Assembly (NCBI RefSeq): GCF_002382885.1
Contig: NZ_NWVL01000009.1
Coordinates: 1-64,000, forward strand
Origin: Streptomyces sp. WZ.A104
Lineage (GTDB): Bacteria > Actinomycetota > Actinomycetes > Streptomycetales > Streptomycetaceae
Direction of reading: 5' to 3'
Length of the DNA stretch: 64,000 bases
Made by a program: the position numbers and the translations under genes. Shown here piece after piece: positions 1-8,183 of the stretch. Positions within the stretch are counted from its first letter, which is position 1. Every line of letters begins with the position of its first letter. The notes under the pieces were generated by a model. That model did no database searches and had not been told where the DNA came from. It saw nothing but the letters and a program-made list of their open reading frames with translations.

Positions 1-98
1 TCCTCGCGCTGGCCCGACGACGGGTCAACGTCCTGTGGGCCCTGATACGTGACGGACGGTGCTTCCAACGCGAACTCCCTGTCACGGTCGCGGCTTGA
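1..98 (+). CDS. IS110-like transposase, C-terminal end only
   Basis: The first 98 bases read as an open frame, with codons in phase from base 3, that ends at a TGA at 96-98. The last residues (ALARRRVNVLWALIRDGR, then a short tail) resemble the extreme C-terminus of IS110-family DEDD transposases, where an arginine-rich helix followed by V-L-W/Y-A-L-hydrophobic-R-D-G is usual. The rest of the gene lies outside the window. The element appears to end close to base 100-120, where recognisable O-methyltransferase sequence begins on the other strand. With only about 32 residues visible, the family call is tentative. Confidence 0.5.
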   Translation, partial: LALARRRVNVLWALIRDGRCFQRELPVTVAA

Positions 99-516
99 CA
101 ACATCATTAGGAGGTGAGGCCTCGATGATCTGGAAGATGTTCGGTACGGGCGGCGGTGTGATGGCGCGGAGGGCGCAGCCGCCCGCCGTGCACAGGGCGG
201 CGAAAACGCCGGCGGTACGTTCGCGGCCGCCGACGTTGACGAGCATATTGAGGTCACCGAGGCGGTCGTCCTCCGGGCGGTCGGCCGGAACGGTGGCGGG
301 CAGCACCGGTTGGACGACCAGCGGCGTGCCGTCGGCGGGGATGACGTCGCGGACATGCCGGAGGACGGTCGCGCATCGCACGCCGTCCCCGTCGCCGATG
401 TCCGCGACGGTACCGAAGCGCCCGTATCCGAAGCGGTGCGGCACGGTGACGGCGGTGAGCGCGGTGGCCCGCCCCGCCCCGCGGCATCACCGGATCGGTG
501 AACATCCGCGTCATGG
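82..516 (-). pseudogene. Decayed O-methyltransferase remnant
   Basis: On the minus strand, an open stretch of about 120 residues resembles the C-terminal third of plant-type SAM-dependent O-methyltransferases. A DLNMLVNVGGRERT block is followed by an AGG...R...PPVPNIFQIIEAS ending, the usual last strand and stop region of that family. Upstream, a motif I-like VADIGDGDG is joined almost directly to the post-catalytic LRHVRDVIPADG segment. The central SAM-binding and catalytic-histidine region is therefore missing and the N-terminal dimerisation domain is absent. The last residues (after about base 120) run into the IS110-like sequence. I read it as a gene broken by internal deletion and insertion. 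The 5' limit is approximate. Confidence 0.5.
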
Positions 517-756
517 CGACCGTCGGACCGGGCTTGCCCGTACGCGGGAGGTCACCGGCGGCGGAGGCGGAGGGTCCGGAAGACGCCCGGTTCCGTCCCG
601 GTGAGCAGGTCAAGTCCTGCCGGGGCGCGCGGCAGGCGCAGGGTCGCCTCCTGATGGGGGCCGAGGGGCCCGGGAGGGTAGCGGCGCCGCTTGACCTCGG
701 TTGGCCGGGGTGGCGGACGGCTGTCCTCGCACCGCTCCCGTCGCGCCGCGCGGGCG
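517..756. other. No gene recognised between pseudogene and LysR gene
   Basis: This stretch is open in several frames only because of its high GC content. No reading frame has a recognisable domain, a ribosome-binding site or family-like sequence. It may hold further decayed parts of the O-methyltransferase. Confidence 0.4.
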
Positions 757-1677
757 TCAGCCGGACCGGGTGCCGCGCAGGGTCTCGGCGGCCTCGGCCG
801 CCACCGCCTCGGCAACGGCCGCCAGGGCCGGGGAGTCCAGCTTCCACTGCTGCCAGAACAGCGGGACGTCGACGACGCGATCCCGGGTGAGGGTCACCAG
901 CTCGCCGGTGCCGAGCAGCGGTCGCGCGTGGACCTCGGGCAGCATGCCCCAGCCCATGCCCGCCGCCACGGCCTCCACGAACCCTTCGGAGGTGGGGACG
1001 GAGTGCCGCCGTGCGCCCGCTCCGGCCGGGAGGCCGAGCCCGCGCGCGAAGGAGTCCTGGAGGTCGTCCCGCCGGTCGAAGCAGAGCACCGGTGCGTCGG
1101 CGAGCAGCTCGCGCAGTTCGGCCCCCGTGCCCCGCCCGAGCCACCGGTCCGCGAAACCCGGCGTCGCCACCGGCACATACCGCATCCGGCCCAGCCCCCG
1201 CACCGAACAGCCCGTCACCGCTTTCGGCGACGAGGTGACGGCCGCCATCACCAGCCCCTCCCGCAGCAGCGCGGCGGTGTGGTCCTGGTCCTCCCGGCGG
1301 AGCTCGTAGCAGAGGTCCAGCTCCTCGGGCACGCGCCGCAGGGCGGGCAGGAACCAGGTCGCCAGCGAGTCCGAGTTCACCGCGATCGCCAGGCGCGCCG
1401 ACTCGCCCGGCCCGGACATCCCGAGCGCCGCGCGGGTGTCGCGCTCCAGCCGGGCCAGCTGCCGGGCGAAACGCACCACCGCCTCGCCGGACTCGGTGGG
1501 CCGGACCGGTTTCGTCCGCATCAGCAGCACCCGGCCCGTGCGCTGCTCCAGCGCCTTCACACGCTGGCTGACCGCCGACGGTGTGACCCGCAGGGCCTGC
1601 GCGGCCGCATCGAACGTGCCTTCGTCGACGACGGCCAGCAGCGTCCGCACCTGATCGAGAGGAAGCTCCGACATCAT
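757..1677 (-). CDS. lysG: LysR-family regulator, LysG/ArgP type
   Basis: This 306-residue protein is a typical LysR regulator. Its N-terminal winged HTH (about residues 5-65) contains the FDAAAQALRVTPSAVSQRVKALE helix-turn-helix, and a periplasmic-binding-protein-like effector domain fills the rest. It sits divergently to a LysE-type exporter with 66 bases between them, the arrangement of Corynebacterium LysG/LysE and E. coli ArgP/ArgO, where basic amino acids activate exporter transcription. The HTH (DEGTFDAAAQAL...) also matches that subgroup. Two adjacent ATG codons (1677 and 1674) are possible starts. The gene probably autoregulates through the inverted repeat in the shared intergenic region. 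Confidence 0.85.
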   Translation of the reverse strand: MMSELPLDQVRTLLAVVDEGTFDAAAQALRVTPSAVSQRVKALEQRTGRVLLMRTKPVRPTESGEAVVRFARQLARLERDTRAALGMSGPGESARLAIAVNSDSLATWFLPALRRVPEELDLCYELRREDQDHTAALLREGLVMAAVTSSPKAVTGCSVRGLGRMRYVPVATPGFADRWLGRGTGAELRELLADAPVLCFDRRDDLQDSFARGLGLPAGAGARRHSVPTSEGFVEAVAAGMGWGMLPEVHARPLLGTGELVTLTRDRVVDVPLFWQQWKLDSPALAAVAEAVAAEAAETLRGTRSG

Positions 1678-1680
1678 GTG

Positions 1681-1708
1681 AGCTAATGATACGTAAGAAT
1701 CATTAGCT
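1681..1708. promoter_or_regulatory. LysR operator: perfect 10-bp inverted repeat
   Basis: AGCTAATGAT at 1681-1690 is repeated in perfect inverted form (ATCATTAGCT) at 1699-1708 with an 8-base spacer. It is AT-rich in GC-rich surroundings and lies between the divergent lysG-like and lysE-like genes. LysR-type activators bind such interrupted dyads, so this is the expected control site for the exporter and for autoregulation. Confidence 0.75.
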
Positions 1709-1743
1709 GTACATCAGGATGCCCGCGTTCATACGGTGCTCCC

Positions 1744-2355
1744 ATGACCAACGCCCTGACCGCCGCGGCCGCCGGCTTCGGCACCGGCCTCTCCCTCATC
1801 GTCGCCATCGGCGCCCAGAACGCCCTCGTGCTGCGCCAGGGCGTCCGCCGCGACGGCGTGCTCGCGGTGGTGGCCATCTGCGCCCTGTCCGATGCGGCGC
1901 TCATCGCGCTCGGCGTCGCCGGGGTCGGCGCCGTCGTCGTGGCCTGGCCGACGGCCCTGACCGTGGTGGGGCTGCTCGGTGGCGTGTTCCTGATCGGCTA
2001 CGGCCTCCTCGCCACGCGCCGTGTCCTGCGCCCGGCCGCGCTCCACACGCACGACGCCCCGGCCGCGACGAAGCGGGGCGTCGTGCTCACCTGCCTCGCG
2101 ATGACCTGGCTCAACCCCCACGTGTACCTCGACACCGTCTTCCTGCTCGGCTCCGTCGCGGCCGGTCAGGGGTCCCTGCGCTGGACCTTCGGGCTCGGCG
2201 CGATCCTCGCCAGCGCGTGCTGGTTCGCCGCCCTCGGCTACGGCGCCCGGCTGCTGAGCGGGGTCCTCGCACGCCCTTCGTCGTGGCGGGTGCTGGACGG
2301 TCTCGTCGCCGTGATGATGATCGGCCTCGGTGCGAAGCTGGCCCTGGGAGCCTGA
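1744..2355 (+). CDS. lysE: LysE/ArgO-family amino-acid exporter
   Basis: This 203-residue, strongly hydrophobic protein has about six membrane segments. It carries the family signature near the N-terminus (GxGTGLSLIVAIGAQNALVLRQG) and the conserved WLNPHVYLDTV motif near residue 120, both typical of LysE/ArgO exporters of lysine and arginine. Length matches the family (about 200-235). It is read away from the LysG-like regulator, with the inverted-repeat operator just upstream, so induction by basic amino acids is likely. Substrate specificity is inferred from family and context. Confidence 0.88.
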   Translation: MTNALTAAAAGFGTGLSLIVAIGAQNALVLRQGVRRDGVLAVVAICALSDAALIALGVAGVGAVVVAWPTALTVVGLLGGVFLIGYGLLATRRVLRPAALHTHDAPAATKRGVVLTCLAMTWLNPHVYLDTVFLLGSVAAGQGSLRWTFGLGAILASACWFAALGYGARLLSGVLARPSSWRVLDGLVAVMMIGLGAKLALGA

Positions 2356-2371
2356 ACCCGGCCCGGCGGGC

Positions 2372-3010
2372 TCAGGCGACGGGATCGAGGCGGCTGAGGC
2401 GCTCCGCGCGCTCCGGGGTCAGATCGAGGGCGGTCAGGATCGAGGGCGTGGCGATGCTGGGGAGGATGTGCTGCTGGAGCGTGATGTGGCGGCGCTGGAG
2501 GTCCCGGTAGTCGGTGAGGGTCTGGGAGACAGCCTGGGTGCCCGCGAAGGCGGCGACATAGAGATCCGCGGTCTCGGTGGGGTTGACGTGAGGGAGCAGT
2601 TCGCCGTTGTGTTTGGCTTGGGCGAGGAGGGCGTGGGTGGCCTCCTGCCAGCGGAGGAAGGGGCCACTGCGGTCGAGGCCCTGAGCCTGCTGGTCCATCG
2701 AGAGGCGGACACCCGCTCGGGCGAGGAGGCTGGTCTGAAGCCGATGGCTGAAAAGTATCCCTACGTCGATGAGTTCTTGGAGCTTGAGGGTCTGGTCCGG
2801 GGCCGCCCTCGGTGGTTCCTGGGCATCGAGGACACCGAGTGCGAGATCTTCCTTCGACGGAAAATGAAAATAGAGGGCGCCTTTCGTGACGCCGGCGCTT
2901 TTCAGTATTTCGGTAATGGTGGCTGCTTGGTAACCGTATTTCTCAAAGGCCTGGGCTGCCGCCATCAGAATTGTCTGGCGTGTGCGGATCGCCCGGTCCT
3001 GCTTGGCCAT
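2372..3010 (-). CDS. Gamma-butyrolactone receptor-type TetR repressor
   Basis: This 212-residue TetR-family protein is of the ArpA/ScbR type. The N-terminal DNA-binding domain has the hallmark sequence of this group (RAIRTRQTILMAAAQAFEKYG..., then KSAGVTKGALYFHFPSKEDLA), and the larger C-terminal half is the ligand-binding domain. It is divergent from an AfsA-type synthase gene, the standard layout for GBL receptor/synthase pairs. Without ligand it should repress its own promoter and that of the synthase through ARE sites, one of which is visible in the shared intergenic region. It may also control the large cluster to the right, which the window cannot prove. Confidence 0.9.
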   Translation of the reverse strand: MAKQDRAIRTRQTILMAAAQAFEKYGYQAATITEILKSAGVTKGALYFHFPSKEDLALGVLDAQEPPRAAPDQTLKLQELIDVGILFSHRLQTSLLARAGVRLSMDQQAQGLDRSGPFLRWQEATHALLAQAKHNGELLPHVNPTETADLYVAAFAGTQAVSQTLTDYRDLQRRHITLQQHILPSIATPSILTALDLTPERAERLSRLDPVA

Positions 3011-3078
3011 TCTGTCTCCTTCGCTGGGCGGGGGCCGGTGAACGGCCGGGTCGGTGTGGGGGGCCCACCCTGCCGGGG

Positions 3079-3112
3079 ATAGAAAAAAAACCGCTTAGTC
3101 TGTATCTTATCA
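3079..3112. promoter_or_regulatory. ARE-like operator of the GBL receptor
   Basis: Read on the minus strand, this AT-rich stretch (GATACAGACTAAGCGGTT followed by a T-run) fits the autoregulatory-element pattern RATACNNACNNNCNGNTTNTTT bound by ArpA/ScbR-type receptors. The outer ends GATA...TATC are also an inverted pair. It lies between the receptor and the AfsA-like gene, so it should control both. Confidence 0.7.
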
Positions 3113-3165
3113 GCGCGCGTGCATCGCAGGAACGGCTCGCCATCACATGACCCCTGGGGGGAGTT

Positions 3166-4110
3166 ATGACCGAAGCAGCAGTTTTGATCGATCCGGTGCC
3201 GGCTATGGATTCGGAGGCCGCGGTGGTGCATCCCGTGGGGATCGAGATGGTGCACCGGAGCCGGCCGGAGGACGCCTTTCCCCGGAACTGGGTCCGCCTG
3301 GGGCATGACCGGTTCTCGGTGGAGGCGCTTCTCCCGCACGACCACCCGTTCTTCGCCCCCGTGGCGGAGGACCGGCACGACCCGCTGCTCGTCGCCGAGG
3401 TGATGCGGCAGGCGGCCATGCTCGCCTTCCACGCCGGGTACGGAGTGCCTCTCGGCCACCACTTCCTGATGGCGGACCTGGAGTACGTGTGCCACCCGGA
3501 GCACCTGGCCGTCGGCGACGGGCCCACCGCGATCGACGTGGAGGTGTACTGCTCCGACCTGAAGTGGCGGGGCGGGCTCCCGGCGCAGGGGCGCGTCGGC
3601 TGGGCGGTGCACCGGGACGGTCGGCTCGCCGCCACGGGCACGGGGGCGACCCGGTTCACCACCCCCAAGGCGTACCGGCGGATCCGTCAGGACGTGCCCA
3701 CCGAAGGTATATCCATACCGCGGACCGACCCGGTCCCCGCCACCCGGGCGGGCCGGACCAGGGCCGAGGACGTGGTGCTGTCGGAGACCGGACGGGACGG
3801 CGTCTGGGGACTGCGCGTGGACACCCGGCATCCGACGCTGTTCCAGCGCCCCAACGACCACGTCCCGGGCATGCTGCTGCTGGAGGCGGCCCGGCAGGCC
3901 GCGTGCCTGGTGGCCGGAGGCGGCGGGATGGTCCCGGCGGAGGCGAGCACCCGCTTCCACCGGTACGCCGAGTTCGGCAGCCCGTGCTGGATCAGGGCGG
4001 TGGTCCTGCCCGAGTCGGCCGGCGATACGGTGACCATGAGGGTGACGGGCAACCAGGACGGCAAGCCGGTGTTCTCCACGCTCCTGTCCGGTCCACTGGT
4101 CAGGGCCTGA
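3166..4110 (+). CDS. AfsA/ScbA-type gamma-butyrolactone synthase
   Basis: This 314-residue protein contains two AfsA repeats. The first has HHFLMADLEYVC near residue 105 and the second has HVPGMLLLEAARQAA near residue 230; each belongs to a hotdog-type half of the AfsA family. These enzymes condense a beta-ketoacyl unit with dihydroxyacetone phosphate to begin butyrolactone autoregulator synthesis. The start ATG has a GGGGGGAG ribosome-binding site a few bases upstream. It is divergent from the receptor gene and followed, 56 bases later, by a reductase gene, consistent with a signal-producing operon. The exact autoregulator cannot be told from sequence. Confidence 0.92.
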   Translation: MTEAAVLIDPVPAMDSEAAVVHPVGIEMVHRSRPEDAFPRNWVRLGHDRFSVEALLPHDHPFFAPVAEDRHDPLLVAEVMRQAAMLAFHAGYGVPLGHHFLMADLEYVCHPEHLAVGDGPTAIDVEVYCSDLKWRGGLPAQGRVGWAVHRDGRLAATGTGATRFTTPKAYRRIRQDVPTEGISIPRTDPVPATRAGRTRAEDVVLSETGRDGVWGLRVDTRHPTLFQRPNDHVPGMLLLEAARQAACLVAGGGGMVPAEASTRFHRYAEFGSPCWIRAVVLPESAGDTVTMRVTGNQDGKPVFSTLLSGPLVRA

Positions 4111-4166
4111 CGGGCAGCCGACCCAGAAGGGCTACGGCTGTCGACAAGGGTGTTGAGGGGTTCCGA

Positions 4167-5021
4167 GTGATTCTGGTGACGGGTGCGACCGGAGCGGTGG
4201 GCCGCGAGGTCGCCGGACTGCTGGCGGCGACCGGGCCGGTGCGGATTCTCGCGCGCCGCCCCGAGCGGCTGACCGTACGGGGACCGGAGGTCGAGGTCGT
4301 CGCGGGTGAGTACGCGGACCGCCGCGCCCTCGACCGGGCGCTGAACGGCGTCACGTCGGTGTTCCTGGTGACGAACAGCCCCACGGAGCCCGACGACGAG
4401 AGGGTCGCGACGGCCGCGGCCGCGGCGGGCGTCCGCCACCTGGTGAAGCTGTCGATGATGGCCGTGGAGGAGCCCGGCGCCGACGACTTCATCACCCGGC
4501 GCCAGCGGGAGAACGAACAGGCCGTCAGGGAGTCGGGCGTCCCGTGGACGTTCGTCCGCCCCAGGACCTTCATGTCCAACACCCTGTCCTGGGCACCCGG
4601 CATCCGCTCGTCGGGTGTGGTGCGCGCCCTGTACGGCGACGCGCCGGTCGCCTGCATCGACCCGCGCGACGTCGCAGCGGTCGCCGTCGGCGTCCTGACC
4701 GGTAGGGGTCACGAGGGCAAGGCGTACGCCGTCTCGGGTCCCGAGGCGATCACCGCACGTGAGCAGACGGCCCAGCTCTCCCGAGCACTGGGGCGGCCGC
4801 TGCGCTTCGAGGAACTGGGCCCGGACGCGGCGCGCGCGGCACTGCTCGCGAAGTATCCCCGGCCGGTGGCGGAAGCCTTCCTCGAAAGCGCGGAGCGGCA
4901 GCTCGCGGGCGCCAAGGCGGCGGTCGTGCCGACGGTCCACGACGTGACGGGCAGCGAGGCCCGGCCCTTCCGTACCTGGGCGGCCGACCACAAGGACGCG
5001 TTCGCGCCGGTTCAGCGGTGA
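4167..5021 (+). CDS. NmrA-type NAD(P)-binding reductase
   Basis: This 284-residue protein begins directly with a Rossmann dinucleotide-binding strand (VILVTGATGAVGREVAGLL) and continues as an atypical short-chain dehydrogenase of the NmrA/NAD(P)H-azoreductase-like group. The chosen GTG start sits right before that motif with GAGGGG upstream. It follows the AfsA-like gene on the same strand, so a role in the reductive steps of butyrolactone formation is plausible. It is not the usual BarS1 or ScbB type and could equally be an unrelated quinone or nitro reductase. Confidence 0.7.
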   Translation: MILVTGATGAVGREVAGLLAATGPVRILARRPERLTVRGPEVEVVAGEYADRRALDRALNGVTSVFLVTNSPTEPDDERVATAAAAAGVRHLVKLSMMAVEEPGADDFITRRQRENEQAVRESGVPWTFVRPRTFMSNTLSWAPGIRSSGVVRALYGDAPVACIDPRDVAAVAVGVLTGRGHEGKAYAVSGPEAITAREQTAQLSRALGRPLRFEELGPDAARAALLAKYPRPVAEAFLESAERQLAGAKAAVVPTVHDVTGSEARPFRTWAADHKDAFAPVQR

Positions 5022-5071
5022 TGCCCCGCTCCCGCAGTGTGCCGCGCTCCGTCCTTCTCCGGTTCTCCGGG

Positions 5072-5097
5072 AACAAAACCGGTAAGTTGGTTTGATA
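5072..5097. promoter_or_regulatory. Second ARE-like operator
   Basis: ACAAAACCGG and GTTGGTTTGATAT form an AT-rich imperfect dyad upstream of the second receptor-like gene. The AAACC...GGTTT half-sites are those of ARE elements bound by GBL receptors. It suggests the downstream regulator is controlled by the GBL receptor or autoregulated. Confidence 0.6.
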
Positions 5098-5129
5098 TCC
5101 CCCGACGCCGTTCATGAGCGGAGGCTCCG

Positions 5130-5822
5130 GTGACCAAGCAGGAGCGTGCCACCCGTACCCGCCAGGCGCTGATCCGATCCGCCGCCACCGTGATCGAGCG
5201 GCACGGCTACGCGGAGGCGCGACTGGTCCTGATCAGTTCCGGCGCGGGCGTCAGCACGGGCGCACTGCACTTCCACTTCGAGAACAAGGCAGCCGTCGCG
5301 GAGGCCGTGGTCGCCGAGGCGTCACGCGGCCTGCACGAGGCGTCCGGCGCGATCCGCCACCGTACGGACACCGCCCTCCAGGCCCTCGTCGACACCTCGC
5401 ACACCGTCGCCGAACTGCTCCGCGACGACCCGGTCACCCGGGCCGGGTTCCGGCTGAGCTGCGACGGGGAGCGCTCCGAGGCACCGGACCTTCGCGCGGA
5501 GTGGCAGCGCCGCGTCCAGGACCTGCTGACCGAGGCCGCCGGAGCCGGAACCCTCGCCGATGGCGTGTCCCGTGAGGACGCCGTCGCCGCGATCGTCGCG
5601 GCGACGGCCGGATTCGAGGTGCTGGGCCGGCACGACGGTGCCTGGCTGTCCCCACGGACGCTCACGGGCTTCTGGCGGCTGCTGCTGCCCCGGCTCGCCA
5701 CCCCGCAGGCCCTCACACGGCTGGACCCGTCCGGCACCCGGGCGACGACGGCCACTGCCGGGCACACCGTCCGCGAGGGGGCGGGGGAGGCCGGGGCTCC
5801 GGAACCGGTCGCGCGGCGCTGA
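5130..5822 (+). CDS. GBL receptor-like TetR regulator (pseudo-receptor type)
   Basis: This 230-residue TetR-family protein is related to the receptor at 2372-3010. It shares the RATRTRQALIRSAATVIERHGY opening and the STGALHFHFENKAAVAEAV end of the HTH domain. The HTH interior is atypical (ARLVLISSGAGV instead of the usual ITEILxxAGV), as in the divergent second receptors (ScbR2/JadR2-like pseudo-receptors) commonly found at GBL loci. The GTG start is preceded by GCGGAGG. The C-terminal tail is rich in Thr, Ala and Gly. It probably modulates antibiotic cluster expression; its ligand is unknown. Confidence 0.75.
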   Translation: MTKQERATRTRQALIRSAATVIERHGYAEARLVLISSGAGVSTGALHFHFENKAAVAEAVVAEASRGLHEASGAIRHRTDTALQALVDTSHTVAELLRDDPVTRAGFRLSCDGERSEAPDLRAEWQRRVQDLLTEAAGAGTLADGVSREDAVAAIVAATAGFEVLGRHDGAWLSPRTLTGFWRLLLPRLATPQALTRLDPSGTRATTATAGHTVREGAGEAGAPEPVARR

Positions 5823-6006
5823 CGGCCGCTCGGAACGCGCACGGACCCGAAGGGGGCGAGCCGCCCACAGCGTGGGAGTTCCGGGGTATCGGTCGCGCAG
5901 CCGCCGCGTAGCGGCCTTCTCCCGTCGCCGCGGGGCGCGCGATCCCCGACCGGCCGGGTGGCCCGTCGGCCGCCCCCGGTCAGCGTCGCTGATCACGGTC
6001 GACTGA

Positions 6007-6924
6007 TCACACCCGCCCCGACGACTCCGCTCCCCGGGCCGCGTCCGCTCCCCAGCTCGCCAGGAGGCGCAGGGCCTGGGCCGACTCGGAACCAGGCTCC
6101 GCGTGATACGTGACCAGGTACTGCTCCTCGTCGTCGGGGAGGTTCAGCGTCTCGTAGGACAGGGTCAGTTCACCGGCGAGGGGGTGCCGGATGACCTTGA
6201 CGCCGTGGCCCTTCTCCTTCACGTTGTGCGTGGCCCACAGCCGCCGGAACTCCTCGCTCTTGACGGAGAGTTCGCCCACCAGGGCCGACAGCTCCGGATC
6301 GTCCGGGTGGCAGCCCGCGTACAGCCGCAGATAGCTGACCATGTCCGAGGCCTTGGAGCCCCAGTCCACGAACAGGTCCCGGTAGCCGGGGGAGAGGAAC
6401 ACGAGCCGCGCCCAGTTGCGTTCGGCGGGCGGCAGGGCGCCCCAGTCGCCGAACACGGCCGCCGCCATGGGGTTCCAGACGAGGATGTCGGAGCGCGCCC
6501 CGGAGACGTACGCCGGGACGCCGTCCATCGCGTCCAGGAGATGCCGCAGCCCTGGCCGCACCTGCTGGACCCGCGCCGGGCGGCGCTTCTTCTTGTGCTG
6601 CCCCGGTTTGGCCAGGTGCGTCAGATGCGCGTGCTCGGCGTCGGTGAGCCGCAGCGCACGGGCGATCGCGTCGAGCACCCCGGTCGACACATTGCGGCCG
6701 TTGCCCTGTTCGAGGCGGGTGTAGTACGCCACGGAGACCCCCGCCAGCTGCGCCAGCTCCTCCCGTCGCAGCCCCGGCACCCGGCGGGCCCGCCCGAACT
6801 CCGGCAGCCCCACGTCCTGCGGCAGGAGCCGGGCCCGCCGGGTGCGCAGGAACTCGCTGAGCTCGGCGCGACGGTCCAGCGGCTCGGGGGCGGAGGTTGC
6901 GGGCTGATCGTCCATGGCTCCCAT
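6007..6924 (-). CDS. XRE-family regulator with MmyB-like ligand domain
   Basis: This protein of about 305 residues has an N-terminal HTH_31/XRE domain. The sequence RRVPGLRREELAQLAGVSVAYYTRLEQG is diagnostic for the actinobacterial group whose C-terminal half is an MmyB-like PAS-related ligand-binding domain (NPMAAAVFGDW, NWARLVFL...YRDLFVDW). It is divergent from a zinc alcohol dehydrogenase, an arrangement seen often in Streptomyces where the regulator controls the neighbouring redox enzyme. The start is at 6924 or 6915; I chose 6924 because a GGA sits at good spacing upstream. Confidence 0.85.
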   Translation of the reverse strand: MGAMDDQPATSAPEPLDRRAELSEFLRTRRARLLPQDVGLPEFGRARRVPGLRREELAQLAGVSVAYYTRLEQGNGRNVSTGVLDAIARALRLTDAEHAHLTHLAKPGQHKKKRRPARVQQVRPGLRHLLDAMDGVPAYVSGARSDILVWNPMAAAVFGDWGALPPAERNWARLVFLSPGYRDLFVDWGSKASDMVSYLRLYAGCHPDDPELSALVGELSVKSEEFRRLWATHNVKEKGHGVKVIRHPLAGELTLSYETLNLPDDEEQYLVTYHAEPGSESAQALRLLASWGADAARGAESSGRV

Positions 6925-7067
6925 TATTCCTGGTCGTACGCCCAGGAGCCTGTCCCCGCCAGTGGTAGGACCAGTGGGCGTAGGCAAAGCGGTGACCTGG
7001 GTAAAGGCCGGCCGCAGAGTGATGCTGGAGATGTTCTGACCGCACCACCCAGAGGAGAACCTCCGGC
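6925..7067. promoter_or_regulatory. Divergent promoter region of XRE regulator and ADH
   Basis: The 143 bases between the divergent genes hold a direct repeat CCAGTGG (about 6959-6980), flanked by related GGGCGTA/GTACGCCC blocks. These are possible binding sites for the XRE protein. A GAGGAG ribosome-binding site precedes the dehydrogenase ATG. Confidence 0.4.
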
Positions 7068-8108
7068 ATGACCACCGTTGCCGCTTACGCCGCTCCCCGT
7101 GCCAAGGCCCCGCTGGAGCGCACCACGATCGAGCGCCGCCCGGTGGGCGAGTTCGATGTTCTGATCGACATCAAGTACGCCGGTATCTGCCACTCCGACA
7201 TCCACCAGGCCCGTGACGGCTGGGGCGAGGGCATCTTCCCGATGGTGCCCGGCCACGAGATCGCCGGTGTCGTCGCGGAGACCGGGTCCGGCGTCACCAG
7301 GTTCAGGGTCGGCGACCGCGTCGGCGTCGGCTGCATGGTCGACTCCTGCGGAAGGTGCGACGCCTGCCTGACGGGCCGCGAGCAGCACTGCGCCGAGGGC
7401 AACACGCAGACGTACAACGCGCTCGACCGGAGCGGCGAGCCGACGTACGGCGGCTACTCGACGCACATCGTCGTGCGCGACGCGTTCGTCGTCCGCATCC
7501 CCGAGGGCATCGCCCTCGACGAGGCCGCGCCCCTGCTGTGCGCGGGCATCACCACGTACTCCCCGCTCAAGCGCTGGGGCGCGGGCCCCGGCAAGAAGGT
7601 CGCGGTCGTCGGTCTGGGCGGCCTCGGCCACATGGCCGTCAAGATCGCGCACACCCTCGGTGCGGACGTCACCGTCCTCTCCCAGTCGCTGCGGAAGCAG
7701 GACGACGGGCTGAAGCTGGGCGCCGACCACTACTACGCGACCAGCGACCCCACGACCTTCGAGGAGCTGGCCGGAACCTTCGACATCATCCTGTCCACGG
7801 TCTCGGCCCCGCTGGACTTCGGCGCTTATCTCGACCTGCTGCGGACCGACGGCACGCTGGTCAACGTCGGCGCCCCCGAAGAGCCGATCACGCTGAACCT
7901 GTTCTCCCTGATCAGCGGCAACAGGTCGATATCCGGCTCGGCGATCGGCGGGATCGCGGAGACCCAGGAGATGCTGGACTTCTGCGCCGTGCACGGGCTC
8001 GGCTCCGAGATCGAGGTGATCGAGGCGAACCGGATCAACGAGGCGTACGAGCGGGTTCTCGCGAGCGACGTCCGCTACCGGTTCGTGATCGACACAGCGA
8101 CGATCTGA
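7068..8108 (+). CDS. Zinc-dependent alcohol dehydrogenase (YahK/CAD-like)
   Basis: This 346-residue medium-chain dehydrogenase has GICHSDIHQ with the catalytic zinc cysteine, GHE, and the structural zinc cluster [15 protein letters not shown]. The Rossmann motif [13 protein letters not shown] lies at about residues 182-194. The pattern matches the NADP-dependent aldehyde reductase/cinnamyl-alcohol-dehydrogenase-like group (YahK, AdhA), which reduces diverse aldehydes. It stands alone after the divergent XRE gene and is followed by a strong terminator. It is most likely a housekeeping or detoxification enzyme and not part of the cluster. Confidence 0.9.
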   Translation: MTTVAAYAAPRAKAPLERTTIERRPVGEFDVLIDIKYAGICHSDIHQARDGWGEGIFPMVPGHEIAGVVAETGSGVTRFRVGDRVGVGCMVDSCGRCDACLTGREQHCAEGNTQTYNALDRSGEPTYGGYSTHIVVRDAFVVRIPEGIALDEAAPLLCAGITTYSPLKRWGAGPGKKVAVVGLGGLGHMAVKIAHTLGADVTVLSQSLRKQDDGLKLGADHYYATSDPTTFEELAGTFDIILSTVSAPLDFGAYLDLLRTDGTLVNVGAPEEPITLNLFSLISGNRSISGSAIGGIAETQEMLDFCAVHGLGSEIEVIEANRINEAYERVLASDVRYRFVIDTATI

Positions 8109-8135
8109 TCCGACCGGAACGGACGGAAACGGAGT

Positions 8136-8179
8136 ACGCGTCGGCCCCGAGCCTCCTCAAGGGCTCGGGGCCGACGCGT
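8136..8179. terminator. Bidirectional terminator, perfect 18-bp stem
   Basis: ACGCGTCGGCCCCGAGCC at 8136-8153 is perfectly complementary to 8162-8179, with an 8-base loop. It lies between the convergent ends of the alcohol dehydrogenase and the ArsR gene and should stop both transcripts. Confidence 0.85.
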
Positions 8180-8183
8180 CTCC

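Noticed and set aside
254..1144. 296-codon minus-strand frame between pseudogene and LysR gene
   Set aside because: It overlaps the well-supported LysR gene in another frame and reads as Arg/Ala/Gly-rich filler.
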